A stretch of 37,080 bases of DNA from Elusimicrobiota bacterium (GTDB lineage Bacteria; Elusimicrobiota; UBA8919), in NCBI GenBank assembly GCA_016218625.1, contig JACRDL010000011.1, positions 1-37,080 on the forward strand, given 5' to 3'. How positions within the stretch are numbered: position 1 is the stretch's first letter; the number at the start of each line of letters is the position of its first letter. Below, piece by piece: positions 13,671 to 22,256 of the stretch. The translations under genes and the position numbers were made by a program. The notes under the pieces were generated by a model that did no database searches, was not told the origin of the DNA, and saw nothing but the letters and a program-made list of their open reading frames with translations.

Positions 13671-13738
13671 GAAACACGGATGAAAACAGGTGGAGTCGCG
13701 GATTCAGACAGATATAAATCCGTTTGAATCGTTGTTAT
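13661..13738 (+). repeat. CGGAT-word palindrome, copy 3
   Basis: This copy shares AGACAGATAAGAAACACGGA and the GATTCAGACAGATATAAATC core with copies 1 and 2, and is shorter on the right arm. It begins inside the last codons of the deacetylase gene (GAC AGA TAA) and so supplies the stop codon. It ends 2 bases before the 3' end of the tRNA gene. Confidence 0.8.
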
Positions 13739-13739
13739 A

Positions 13740-13826
13740 TGCCGGAGGAGGGAATTGAACCCACACGACTCCATAAGAGCCGGCAGATTTTGAGTCTGCT
13801 GCGTCTGCCAGTTTCGCCACTCCGGC
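13740..13826 (-). tRNA. tRNA-Leu (anticodon CAA)
   Basis: Read on the minus strand, 87 bases fold as a class II tRNA. The acceptor stem is GCCGGAG/CTCCGGC with discriminator A, the anticodon stem is GCAGA/TCTGC around the loop CTCAAAA (anticodon CAA), there is a long variable arm, and the T-loop is TTCAATT. The T stem has one U-U mismatch. CCA is not encoded. It is the only gene on the minus strand in this part of the window. Confidence 0.93.
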
Positions 13827-13837
13827 GGTAAAGTCAA

Positions 13838-13992
13838 TGAAAAATTAAAAATTAGCAATTAAAAATTGACAGTGAAACTGTCATTCCCGCAAAAGCGGGA
13901 ATCCTGAATCAAGTTCGGGATAGATTCCGTGTCAAACACGGAATGACACTTTGTGTCATTTTTCATTTTTAATTTTACATTTTTAATTGCCT
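13838..13992 (+). repeat. nested palindromic spacer (AATTAAAAATT and GTCATTCCCGC words)
   Basis: Outer arms TGAAAAATTAAAAATT (about 13840-13855) and AATTTTACATTTTTAATTG pair imperfectly. Inside are GACAGTGAAACTGTC, ATTCCCGCAAAAGCGGGAAT and ATTCCGTGTCAAACACGGAAT, each a hairpin. The last is followed by GACACTTTGTGTC. No gene is seen. It runs nearly to the start of the endonuclease IV gene, which has no Shine-Dalgarno sequence. Confidence 0.65.
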
Positions 13993-14001
13993 CTTGTCAA
14001 T

Positions 14002-14838
14002 ATGCGTTTGGGATTTCATTGTTCGGTAGGAAAAGGGTTAAAAAATACGATAGAGGAAGCAGTTGCTCTTAAATGCGAGACAATACAGATTTTTTCCCGT
14101 TCTCCCCGCGCGTGGTATCGCCGGGAATTTGACGAAAAGGAACTCGCCGAATTTAAGAAATCCCTCAAAGAAAAAGACATATATCCTTTGGTCGTCCATA
14201 TGCTTTATCTACCGAATCTTGCCTCTTGCGATAAAAAACTTTACAAAAAATCTGTTGATGTCTTGATTGACGAGTTAAAAAGATGTAAAATGTTAAATGC
14301 TCAATATCTTGTAATTCATCCGGGAAGATATTCAGCCGGCGATTTTGAAACCGGAATAAAAAATATAATTTCTGCCATAAACTTTGCGTTTACGAAGGTT
14401 AAAAATAAAACAATGCTTCTTCTGGAAAATCTTGCCGGCGGGAAAACCGACATTGGCTGGCAGTTTGAAGAACTCCGACGGATTATTGATAATGTAAAAG
14501 AAAAAAATCGGCTGGGTGTCTGTCTTGATACCTGCCATTTATTTGCTGCCGGTTATGAAATTTCTAAAAATAGCTTTGATAAAACGGTAAACGAATTTGA
14601 TACGGTAGTCGGACTTAAATATCTTAAATTTTTACATCTTAATGATTCAAAAAATATTCTTGGTTCAAAAATTGACAGGCATACCCATATAGGCGAGGGT
14701 GAAATCGGGCTTGAAGGTTTCAGGGCGGTTGTCCGTCATCCTAAAATTAAAAATCTTCCGGGGATTCTTGAAACACCACGAACCAATTTATCAGATGACT
14801 TAAAAAATATAAAAAAACTTGGGGATTTAGCGAAGTAA
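14002..14838 (+). CDS. nfo: deoxyribonuclease IV (AP endonuclease family 2)
   Basis: This 278-residue TIM-barrel DNA-repair enzyme cuts at abasic sites and some oxidised bases. Recognisable elements are LGFHCSVGKG at the N-terminus, ETIQIFSRSPRAW, LVVHMLYLPNLAS, LLENLAGG, GVCLDTCHLFAAGY, FLHLNDSKNILGSKIDRHTHIGEGEIG and GILETP, covering the zinc-binding His, Glu and Asp residues of the family. ATG 14002 is chosen because MRLGFHCSVGKG matches the usual beginning; TTG 13987 would add five residues. The spacer before it is palindromic and lacks a Shine-Dalgarno sequence. Confidence 0.92.
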   Translation: MRLGFHCSVGKGLKNTIEEAVALKCETIQIFSRSPRAWYRREFDEKELAEFKKSLKEKDIYPLVVHMLYLPNLASCDKKLYKKSVDVLIDELKRCKMLNAQYLVIHPGRYSAGDFETGIKNIISAINFAFTKVKNKTMLLLENLAGGKTDIGWQFEELRRIIDNVKEKNRLGVCLDTCHLFAAGYEISKNSFDKTVNEFDTVVGLKYLKFLHLNDSKNILGSKIDRHTHIGEGEIGLEGFRAVVRHPKIKNLPGILETPRTNLSDDLKNIKKLGDLAK

Positions 14839-14855
14839 AAAAAGGAGGGCGGGCT

Positions 14856-15155
14856 ATGGTTGATTTTAAGAAGGTTTTGAAGAGTGCGGAAAGGGGCGTG
14901 ATGAATTTGCTGGAGATATTGAAAGAGGATCCTATCTACGGCGGCCGTCTGAGAAATTTGAAATCAAAAGAGATGGGATATGAAAGAAGAAAATTCCATC
15001 ATATAATTGAACTCGGAAGAAAAACATACCGCCTATACTATCAAAATAAAATTACGGACCCGGAACTTTTGTATCTGTGCAAAAAATTGAGAGTGATTGA
15101 TCATCAATCAAAAATCCATCACGGCACCGAAAGAAGAACTAAAAAAAGGGAATAA
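14856..15155 (+). CDS. conserved-looking small basic protein, function unknown
   Basis: This 99-residue soluble protein is rich in Lys/Arg and His (for example RRKFHHIIELGRKTYRLYYQNK and SKIHHGTERRTKKRE at the end). It has no membrane segment and no motif I recognise. A strong AAAGGAGGG ribosome-binding site precedes ATG 14856, 17 bases after the endonuclease IV stop codon, so it is probably translated and co-transcribed with nfo. The basic composition would suit nucleic-acid binding, which is only a guess. Confidence 0.65.
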   Translation: MVDFKKVLKSAERGVMNLLEILKEDPIYGGRLRNLKSKEMGYERRKFHHIIELGRKTYRLYYQNKITDPELLYLCKKLRVIDHQSKIHHGTERRTKKRE

Positions 15156-15161
15156 AAAATG

Positions 15162-15234
15162 AACCCCGCCTCTCCTAATCAGACGAGGGGATTGGGGTAA
15201 TGGAATAGAGTTGATAAAAAGGAGGGGCGGGGTG
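15162..15234 (+). promoter_or_regulatory. three-strand leader that can hide the ribosome-binding site of cstA
   Basis: Strand 1 (15163-15175, ACCCCGCCTCTCC) can pair with strand 3 (15221-15233) over 13 bases including one G-U. Strand 3 holds the AGGAGGGG ribosome-binding site and the first two bases of the GTG start. Strand 1 can instead pair with strand 2 (15185-15197, GAGGGGATTGGGG): six pairs plus a CCCC/GGGG block. This is the same layout as at 1658-1726, and both genes begin GTGAAC. Confidence 0.6.
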
Positions 15235-16869
15235 AACTCTTTAGTTGTCGCGATATGCGGGATTGTTTTACTAATTATAGGTTATAGATTTTACGGTACT
15301 GTAATTGAAAAATTATGGGGAATTGATAGAACGAGAAAAGTGCCATCAGAAACACTTTATGACGGTGTTGATTATGTGCCGGCAAAACACTGGACGATTC
15401 TTTTCGGTCATCATTTTTCCTCAATTGCCGGTGCGGGTCCGATAATAGGTCCTGTCCTTGCCTGCGCATATTTCGGTTGGATGCCGTCACTTTTATGGAT
15501 TGTATTAGGAACTATTTTTATCGGAGGTGTTCATGATTTTTCCTCTTTGATTATTTCTATAAGGAATGAGGGTAAATCAATCGCAGACATTGCACAGTCA
15601 GTGATGGGCAAAAAAACTAAAATAATCTTTTCAATTTTTCTTTTCCTTGCTTTAATTCTGGTAATTGCCGTTTTTACCGCTACCACCGCACAGACGCTTA
15701 TATCAGAGCCCAAAATTGTCGTTCCGACCTTCGGACTTATTTTTGTCGCTGTTCTAATCGGATTTATGATTTATGTATGGAAAAAAAATTATATCCTGTC
15801 AACCGTTATCGGGTTAGTACTGCTTGTTTTACTTTTATTTTCCGGAAATTATTTTCCGATAAATGTCGGCAATATCAAAATTTGGATGATAATACTTTTA
15901 GCATATTCTTTTATTGCATCGGTTTTACCGGTTAATCTTCTTCTGCAACCGCGTGATTATCTTTCAGCGTTCCTGCTTTTTTTTGGGATGGTTTTCGGTT
16001 ATCTTGGTTTGATTTTAACCCATCCGAACATAAACGCGCCTGCATTTACGGGTTTCGGAAGTTCTATCGGAAATCTCTGGCCGATGATGTTTGTTTTTAT
16101 TGCCTGTGGTGCAGTCAGCGGATTTCATGCCTTGATTTCTTCCGGAACAACTTCAAAACAAATCTCAAATGAAATTGACGCAAAAAAAATCGGCTATGGT
16201 GCTATGGTGACGGAAGGGGCGCTCGCTATTCTGGCTTTATTATCGGTAAGTGCGGGGCTTTACTGGACCGGCGGTGAATGTTCCGCACAGTTTATTTATC
16301 CGGAATTGATTAAATCCGGCGATTACATAGGAACATTTGCGCTCGGCTACGGCGAAATCACAAAAATCCTTTTCGGCTCTTCATTTGGAAAACTTATCGC
16401 AATGCTGGTTCTCAATGCATTCGTTATGACTACTCTTGACACTGCCGCAAGAATTACAAGATACATTGCAGCGGAACTTTTCGGCGATGGTTTCAGAATG
16501 AAAATTTTTAAGAACAAGTATTTTTCCACTTTTATCGTGATAATTTTATCGGGACTTTTGGCTTTCGGCGATTGGAAAAAAATCTGGCCTATTTTCGGCG
16601 CCGCCAACCAGTTGATAGCCGCAATAGTTTTGATTGTTATTTCACTACTCCTTTTAACACTCAAAAAACTGACCCGGTATACTTTTTATCCCGCTATTTT
16701 TATGCTTGTCACAACCGTTTCTGCGATTATTTACCAGACGGTTCAGTTTTTTTCAAAAGGAAATTATTTACTGGTGTTTGTCGGAGTTGTCCTTATAATA
16801 CTTACGGTAATAATAGTTATTGAAGCGATAACAGTTTTTAGAAAAAATAAAAATGCGGTTAAAATTTAG
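15232..16869 (+). CDS. cstA: carbon starvation protein CstA family transporter
   Basis: This 545-residue inner-membrane protein has many hydrophobic segments. Family landmarks are the N-terminal RTRKVPSETLYDGVDYVPAKHWTILFGHHFSSIAGAGPIIGPVLA, GGVHDFSSL, LLQPRDYLSAFLL, VSGFHALISSGTTSKQI and VMTTLDTAARITRYIAAEL. CstA proteins import peptides or pyruvate under nutrient limitation; the substrate here is not determined. GTG 15232 is chosen because AGGAGGGG precedes it and upstream codons overlap the leader hairpin. It overlaps the following radical SAM gene by 17 bases. Regulation at the level of translation is suggested by the leader. Confidence 0.93.
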   Translation: MNSLVVAICGIVLLIIGYRFYGTVIEKLWGIDRTRKVPSETLYDGVDYVPAKHWTILFGHHFSSIAGAGPIIGPVLACAYFGWMPSLLWIVLGTIFIGGVHDFSSLIISIRNEGKSIADIAQSVMGKKTKIIFSIFLFLALILVIAVFTATTAQTLISEPKIVVPTFGLIFVAVLIGFMIYVWKKNYILSTVIGLVLLVLLLFSGNYFPINVGNIKIWMIILLAYSFIASVLPVNLLLQPRDYLSAFLLFFGMVFGYLGLILTHPNINAPAFTGFGSSIGNLWPMMFVFIACGAVSGFHALISSGTTSKQISNEIDAKKIGYGAMVTEGALAILALLSVSAGLYWTGGECSAQFIYPELIKSGDYIGTFALGYGEITKILFGSSFGKLIAMLVLNAFVMTTLDTAARITRYIAAELFGDGFRMKIFKNKYFSTFIVIILSGLLAFGDWKKIWPIFGAANQLIAAIVLIVISLLLLTLKKLTRYTFYPAIFMLVTTVSAIIYQTVQFFSKGNYLLVFVGVVLIILTVIIVIEAITVFRKNKNAVKI

Positions 16870-17962
16870 TATTATTTTTGTTGTTTTTTTTGTTGGGAAT
16901 TTGCTTTTTGCTGCCGATATATTCCCCAAATATAAAGATGCAAAAGTTCAGCTGAAAGAAGCGCAATTTTGGGAAAAACTTCCGAATGATTATGTAAAGT
17001 GTGGGCTCTGTCCGTGGAGATGTACAATTGCTCCGAAGCAGAGAGGGTTATGCAGAACCAGAGAAAATATAAACGGCAAACTTTATACGCTTAATTATGC
17101 CCGTGCTACAACAATCAATATTGACCCTATAGAAAAAAAACCGTTTTTCCATTTTTTACCGGCGGCGGAGGCATTTTCAATTGCGACCGCCGGCTGTAAT
17201 GTCGGATGTAAGTTCTGTCAGAACTGGCAGTTGTCAAAAATTACTCCCGAAGAAAGCGAATCCTTGTACATCCCGCCGGTTGACATCATAAAACTTGCCA
17301 AGAAATCAAAATCTAAAATCATTGCCTATACTTATAACGAGCCGACAGTTTTTTACGAGTATATGATAGAAATTTCATCACTTGCTAAACGAGAGGGATT
17401 GAAAAATGTTGTGGTGTCCTGCGGTTATATAAATCCCGAGCCGCTGAAAAAATTATTAAAATATGTTGATGCTTACAAAGTGGATTTGAAGTCGTTTAAT
17501 GAAAAATACTACGAAGATGTCGTCGGTGCAAAACTTGAACCCGTTTTGGAAACGATAAAAATTGTAAAAAAATCAGGGGTGCATCTTGAAATCGTATATC
17601 TTGTTGTGCCTACCCTTAATGATAATCCTGATGAAGTAAGACAAATGTGCAAATGGCTTGTCAAAAATATTGGAACAAATGTTCCACTTCATTTCACGAG
17701 ATTTCACCCGGATTACAAAATGCTCAATTATCCGTCAACCCCGGTTTCCACCGTTGAGAATTTAAGAAAAATTGCAATAAGCGAGGGCTTGAAATATGTT
17801 TTCGTCGGCAATGTCCCGCCAGGAAATGCCGGCGAAAACACATATTGTCCTAAGTGCAAAAAAATTCTGATAAATCGGCTTGGCTTTGGTGTTGTAGAAA
17901 ACAATGTTAGCGACGGCAAATGCAAGTTCTGCGGCCAAAAAATATACGGGGTATGGAAATAG
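16853..17962 (+). CDS. AmmeMemoRadiSam-type radical SAM protein with an N-terminal signal-like segment
   Basis: 369 residues. The first 20 (MRLKFSIIFVVFFVGNLLFA, followed by ADIFP) look like a signal peptide. A cysteine motif CGLCPWRCTIAPKQRGLC then precedes the radical SAM cluster motif CNVGCKFCQNW (C...C..C). The TIM barrel contains IIAYTYNEPTVFYEYM and VDLKSFNEKYY, and HFTRFHPDYKM is typical of the AmmeMemoRadiSam family. Two C-terminal cysteine pairs (CPKCK, CKFCGQ) follow. These enzymes resemble pyruvate formate-lyase activases; the substrate is unknown and the usual AMMECR1 and MEMO partners are not nearby. An export signal on an iron-sulfur radical enzyme is unusual. It overlaps cstA and the next gene, so translation is coupled. 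Confidence 0.85.
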   Translation: MRLKFSIIFVVFFVGNLLFAADIFPKYKDAKVQLKEAQFWEKLPNDYVKCGLCPWRCTIAPKQRGLCRTRENINGKLYTLNYARATTINIDPIEKKPFFHFLPAAEAFSIATAGCNVGCKFCQNWQLSKITPEESESLYIPPVDIIKLAKKSKSKIIAYTYNEPTVFYEYMIEISSLAKREGLKNVVVSCGYINPEPLKKLLKYVDAYKVDLKSFNEKYYEDVVGAKLEPVLETIKIVKKSGVHLEIVYLVVPTLNDNPDEVRQMCKWLVKNIGTNVPLHFTRFHPDYKMLNYPSTPVSTVENLRKIAISEGLKYVFVGNVPPGNAGENTYCPKCKKILINRLGFGVVENNVSDGKCKFCGQKIYGVWK

Positions 17963-18582
17963 AGATAAAAGTTTTTATAGAATTATTTATTGCAGGGATA
18001 ACGCTCGGGTTTGGTCCCTGTTTTTTATTTTGCGGCCCAATAATTTCTTCGTATATTTTTGCGAAAGGACTTAATCATAAAAAGGGTTTATTATTTACAG
18101 TAATTTTTTCTTTAGGACGAATAATCGCCTACAGTATTCTCGGACTGATTGCTGTTGCTTTTGTCAGTACTCTCGGAATTCAAAAAAATATTTTTAAACA
18201 GATTGCCGGAGTAATAATACTCATTATGCTGCCGATTTATGATTTGGCAAAAGATAATAAACTTTGTAATTTTTTTCAGCGCTCTTTCGGCAAAAACACA
18301 AAAACAAACTCTTTTCTGCTCGGTTTCTTTATCGGGCTTACACCCTGCGCACCGCTTATCGGAATCCTTACCTATATCGCCTGCAAGTCGGAGAATGTTT
18401 TCTACGGATTTTTCAACGGGTTTGTATTCGGATTGGGAACATTTTTTTCGCCCTTGATTCTTATCGGATTATTCAGCGGAATTTTTACTTCATATATTTC
18501 AAAAACTGAAAAGATTTCTTTGATATTTAAGATAATTGCCAACATTGTCCTTATTTATTTCGGTCTAAAATTACTCTTATGA
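17953..18582 (+). CDS. CcdA/DsbD-like or SafE-type membrane protein
   Basis: This 209-residue protein has about six membrane segments. Two cysteine-bearing helices begin with proline motifs: LGFGPCFLFCGPII near the N-terminus and GLTPCAPLIGIL in the middle. Paired PC motifs of this type occur in CcdA/DsbD, which carry reducing power across the membrane, and in related UreH/SafE-type proteins. ATG 17953 lies within the end of the radical SAM gene, and the gene overlaps the next one by 4 bases (ATGA). Placement beside a possibly exported cysteine-rich protein fits a redox role, which is an inference. Confidence 0.72.
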   Translation: MEIEIKVFIELFIAGITLGFGPCFLFCGPIISSYIFAKGLNHKKGLLFTVIFSLGRIIAYSILGLIAVAFVSTLGIQKNIFKQIAGVIILIMLPIYDLAKDNKLCNFFQRSFGKNTKTNSFLLGFFIGLTPCAPLIGILTYIACKSENVFYGFFNGFVFGLGTFFSPLILIGLFSGIFTSYISKTEKISLIFKIIANIVLIYFGLKLLL

Positions 18583-20723
18583 TTTTTGCATTTCTATTTT
18601 TATTGGGTTTTGTTTCACTTGGTTTCCAGACATTGCTTTTGAGGGAATTTTTGGTTATATTTTCCGACAATGAACTGATAATAGGCATATTTCTTTTTAA
18701 CTGGCTTCTTACGGTCGGCGTTGCTTCTTATATCGGTGAACTTTTCGTGAGGTGCATCAAAAACATAAAAAAAATTTTTAAACACTTGGTTTTTTTTACC
18801 GCATTTATTATTCCTGCAGACATATTTTTAGTCGGATTGATGAGAAGATTGTTTCAGAAAACCCCTACCGAAATACTCGGATTGGTCTGGGCATTTTCGT
18901 TTTCATTTTTTGCTGTTTTTTTGGTTTGTCTGATTTTCGGATTATGGTTTGTATATTGCGCAAACATGCTAAATCTTTCCGAAAAGGATGTCGCTTTGCC
19001 GTCGGGTAAATTATACGCTGTTGAAGTAGCGGGATGCGTTTTCGGCGGGTTTTTGACGAGCATTTTGTTGGTTAAGTATTTTAGCCTGTTTCAAATAGGT
19101 CTGATTTTTTCTGTTTTGGTTTTTATTTTACTTTCAGTTTATTTCTCAAAAAGATATTTAATATTTTTGATTTTTTTTGTGCCGCTATTTTATAAATCAG
19201 ACAGGTTGGAAAAATTTTTAATATCATATCAATGGAAGCCGTTTAATGTCATTGAAACAAAGGACTCTATCTATGGCAAAGTCACTGTTTTGAAAAATGA
19301 GGATGCAATTGATTTTTACGAAAATTCAAACAAAGTTTATTCAACCGTTTTATCCGCTAAAAATGAAGAAATAATTCACCTGCCGCTTTTATTATTTTAT
19401 AAATGTAAAAATATCTTATTATTAGGCGGGGGTTTGAATGATGTAAAAGAAATATTGAAATATCCCGTTCAAAAAATTGTTTATGTAGAGCAGAATCCCG
19501 TTTTTGTTGAATTGTTGGAAAAATATGCCGATGACCGGACGAGAGGTTTATTAGATAATCCAAAACTTAATGTTATCTCAACAGACGGCAGATTTTTTAT
19601 AAAAAGAACCGCAGATATATATGATTGTATTATTTTGGATGTTTCGCCGCCTTTAACAGGAATTGCCAACAGGTATTTCACAAAAGAGTTTTTCTCGGAA
19701 GTAAAAAATATTTTATCGGAAAAAGGGCTTTTCATTTTTCCGCTTTTATCATCTGAAAATTATATGTCGGATGAACAGAAAAATCTAACCGCTTCTGTTT
19801 TTAAGACGGCAAAAAGTGTTTTTAGTTATTGTGAAGTTATTCCCGCATCAAATAATTATTTTATCTGTTCCTCAAAAAAATATAACATAAGTTCCGAGGC
19901 GGTAAAAAGAAAAATCATAGAAAAAAACATTGAGTTAAAATATCTGACCCCTTTTTATGTTGATTATATTTTAAGATGCGACAGGTTAGAGAAACTTGAG
20001 AAATGGGCGAATGAAAAACAAAAAGAGGTCCCGTATAATACAGATTTCCATCCCGTAAGTTATTTATATGGGTTGAAATTGTGGCTTTCTATTTTCGGTG
20101 AAAAATTATTTTTAAAAACGGATATATATTTCGTCGCAAACATTATGTTTGTTTCCATGATTTCTTTATATCTTTTGACAGTTTTATTATTTGTAAGGAT
20201 AAAAAAAAGGACTTGCGAGTCGGTTGTTGTCGTAGTCAGCTTTGCTTCTATGGTATTGGCGCTGGCAATAATTTTTGCTTTTCAGTCGGTATACGGATAT
20301 ATATATCAGAAAATCGGAATTCTATTATCGGTTAATCTTTTAGGAATAAGTGCCGGGAGTTTTTTGTCGGAAAAGTTTTTCAGGGGAAAATATAATAATA
20401 TAGTTGCAATTAAATTAGTGATAATTTTCATGGCGATTTTTTCTTTGATTTTGATTTTTATATCTGAAAACGGATTGTTTATAACCGCGTATCTTTTTTA
20501 TATATTTGTTTCCATATCAGGTTTTTTTATAGGATTTATTTTTCCGCTTGCGGTAACTGAAAATAGAATCGGGAAATTTTATGCTCTGGATTTGTTGGGG
20601 GCGATTATCGGTTCAGTTTTGGTAAGTTTAATTTTCATTCCTTTGTTCGGTATTACCACTACATATTTTTTTGTGTCGTTATGCTTAGTTTTATTGATAT
20701 TTTTAATTTTTTTTGTAAAATAG
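18579..20723 (+). CDS. membrane-embedded spermidine-synthase-like protein
   Basis: 714 residues in three parts: an N-terminal block of about six membrane segments starting FAFLFLLGFVSLGFQTLLLREFLVIFSDNELIIG, a central Rossmann methyltransferase-like domain (about 220-440), and a C-terminal membrane block (about 505-714). The central domain has ILLLGGGLNDVKEILKYPVQKIVYVEQNP, VISTDGRFF and YDCIILDVSPPLTGIANRYFTKEFF, which are spermidine-synthase landmarks. Such fused proteins are common in bacteria, but their substrate is unsettled; aminopropyl transfer is not proven. The start overlaps the CcdA-like gene by 4 bases, so it ends a coupled series that starts at cstA. Confidence 0.82.
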   Translation: MIFAFLFLLGFVSLGFQTLLLREFLVIFSDNELIIGIFLFNWLLTVGVASYIGELFVRCIKNIKKIFKHLVFFTAFIIPADIFLVGLMRRLFQKTPTEILGLVWAFSFSFFAVFLVCLIFGLWFVYCANMLNLSEKDVALPSGKLYAVEVAGCVFGGFLTSILLVKYFSLFQIGLIFSVLVFILLSVYFSKRYLIFLIFFVPLFYKSDRLEKFLISYQWKPFNVIETKDSIYGKVTVLKNEDAIDFYENSNKVYSTVLSAKNEEIIHLPLLLFYKCKNILLLGGGLNDVKEILKYPVQKIVYVEQNPVFVELLEKYADDRTRGLLDNPKLNVISTDGRFFIKRTADIYDCIILDVSPPLTGIANRYFTKEFFSEVKNILSEKGLFIFPLLSSENYMSDEQKNLTASVFKTAKSVFSYCEVIPASNNYFICSSKKYNISSEAVKRKIIEKNIELKYLTPFYVDYILRCDRLEKLEKWANEKQKEVPYNTDFHPVSYLYGLKLWLSIFGEKLFLKTDIYFVANIMFVSMISLYLLTVLLFVRIKKRTCESVVVVVSFASMVLALAIIFAFQSVYGYIYQKIGILLSVNLLGISAGSFLSEKFFRGKYNNIVAIKLVIIFMAIFSLILIFISENGLFITAYLFYIFVSISGFFIGFIFPLAVTENRIGKFYALDLLGAIIGSVLVSLIFIPLFGITTTYFFVSLCLVLLIFLIFFVK

Positions 20724-20742
20724 TCCCTGAAAGGAGATGAAA

Positions 20743-22131
20743 ATGAATAAAGAATATCTGAATGTAAAAAGTATAGCGGGACCTTTGCTCTTGGTTGAAG
20801 GAACGGAAAACATAAAGTACGGAGAACTTGCCGAGATTATCACAAAAGACGGAATTAGACGCGGTCAGGTTTTGGAAGTTCACAACGACAAAGTGCTTCT
20901 GCAGTTGTTTGAAGGACCAATCGGGTTAAATACGACTCAAACTCGCGTAAAATTCAGAGGAAGAGGAATGGAACTTGCTGTTTCAACGGATATGTTGGGG
21001 AGAATTTTCAACGGCTTGGGAAATCCGCTGGATAAATCCGCACAGATAATTCCGGAAAAACGACTTGACATAAACGGAAGTGCGATAAATCCGTACAGCC
21101 GTGATTTTCCGATGGAGTTTATACAGACGGGTATTTCTGCGATTGACGGAATGAATACGCTTGTCAGAGGCCAGAAACTTCCGATTTTTTCCGCGACCGG
21201 TCTTCCGCATAATCAACTTGCCGCACAGATTGCAAGGCAGTCAAAGGTTTTGGGCAAGGAAGAAAAGTTCGCGGTTGTTTTCGGGGCAATGGGCATAACT
21301 TTTGAAGAAGCAAATTTTTTTATATCCGACTTCAATAAATCTGGTGCGATTGACAAAGCGGTGCTTTTTATTAATCTTGCCGACGACCCCACAATTGAAA
21401 GAATAGCAACGCCGCGGATGGCTTTGAGTTGCGCCGAGTATCTCGCATATGAAAAGGATATGCATGTTCTCGTTATTTTGACCAATATGACCAATTACTG
21501 CGATGCGCTGCGCGAAATTTCGGCTGCAAGAAAAGAAATTCCTGGTCGTCGCGGATATCCCGGCTATATGTATACCGATCTTTCAACTATTTACGAGCGT
21601 GCGGGAAGAATTAAGGGCCGGGTCGGTTCTATTACCCAGATACCTATTTTGACAATGCCTGACGATGACAAAACGCATCCGATTCCTGATTTGACCGGGT
21701 ACATCACCGAGGGGCAGATTATTTTATCCCGCGATTTACACCGTTCAGGAATTTACCCGCCGATTGATGTCTTGCCTTCCCTATCGCGTCTTAAACAAAA
21801 AGGAATCGGCGAAGAGCATACCCGCGAAGAGCATGCCGGTGTTTCCAACCAGTTGTTTGCCTCATATGCTCGCGGAAAAGAGGCAAAAGAACTTGCCATA
21901 ATTTTGGGTGATGCGGCATTGACGCCTACCGACAAACTTTTTGTAAAATTTGCCGACAGATTTGAAAAAGAATTTGTCAATCAGGATAGTAATGAAGACA
22001 GGACCGTTTTTGAAACGCTTGATTTGGGATGGAAACATCTTTCGGAGATACCGAAGAGCGAACTAAAACGGGTAAAATTGGAAGAGATAGAAAAATATAT
22101 GCCGAAGGAAATTGAAACGGCTGAGTTATAA
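20743..22131 (+). CDS. atpB: V-type ATP synthase subunit B
   Basis: 462 residues of the non-catalytic B subunit of the V/A-type rotary ATPase. Landmarks are the N-terminal beta-barrel ([22 protein letters not shown]), [83 protein letters not shown] and [11 protein letters not shown]. As expected for [10 protein letters not shown]-like SATGLPHN replaces the catalytic P-loop. ATG 20743 has AAAGGAG 7 bases upstream; ATG 20737 is too close to it. Subunit A is not upstream, which is unusual, and D follows at 22257. Atp/Ntp gene naming varies in this family. Confidence 0.93.
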   Translation: MNKEYLNVKSIAGPLLLVEGTENIKYGELAEIITKDGIRRGQVLEVHNDKVLLQLFEGPIGLNTTQTRVKFRGRGMELAVSTDMLGRIFNGLGNPLDKSAQIIPEKRLDINGSAINPYSRDFPMEFIQTGISAIDGMNTLVRGQKLPIFSATGLPHNQLAAQIARQSKVLGKEEKFAVVFGAMGITFEEANFFISDFNKSGAIDKAVLFINLADDPTIERIATPRMALSCAEYLAYEKDMHVLVILTNMTNYCDALREISAARKEIPGRRGYPGYMYTDLSTIYERAGRIKGRVGSITQIPILTMPDDDKTHPIPDLTGYITEGQIILSRDLHRSGIYPPIDVLPSLSRLKQKGIGEEHTREEHAGVSNQLFASYARGKEAKELAIILGDAALTPTDKLFVKFADRFEKEFVNQDSNEDRTVFETLDLGWKHLSEIPKSELKRVKLEEIEKYMPKEIETAEL

Positions 22132-22138
22132 AAATGCG

Positions 22139-22246
22139 ACAAGATAAGCCACAGAATGTCACAGAATTTCACCGAAAATATTTCTGTGTTGTTTCGGCGA
22201 CTGTCCCGCTTGCGGGATGATTCTGTGGCGCCTTTCAAATTCCGAT
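22139..22246 (+). repeat. CCACAGAAT palindrome, copy 1 (with a nested hairpin)
   Basis: ACAAGATAAGCCACAGAAT on the left and ATTCTGTGGCGCCTTTCAAA on the right pair around TTCTGTG/CACAGAA words. A second copy is at 31344-31435. This copy has an extra inserted hairpin, TCCCGCTTGCGGGA. It fills the gap between the subunit B stop codon and ATG 22257 of subunit D. Confidence 0.85.
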
Positions 22247-22256
22247 ATTATAAAAA

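Noticed and set aside
6396-13738. CRISPR array suggested by three similar repeats
   Set aside because: The copies are about 80-115 bases long, far apart, imperfect, and located at gene ends; there are no regular spacers and no cas genes.
15275-15490. Minus-strand frame opposite cstA
   Set aside because: The CstA frame is unambiguous; this is an antisense shadow.
21981-22238. Minus-strand frame beginning MKGATESSRKR
   Set aside because: It starts in the repeat and then overlaps the V-ATPase subunit B gene on the opposite strand.
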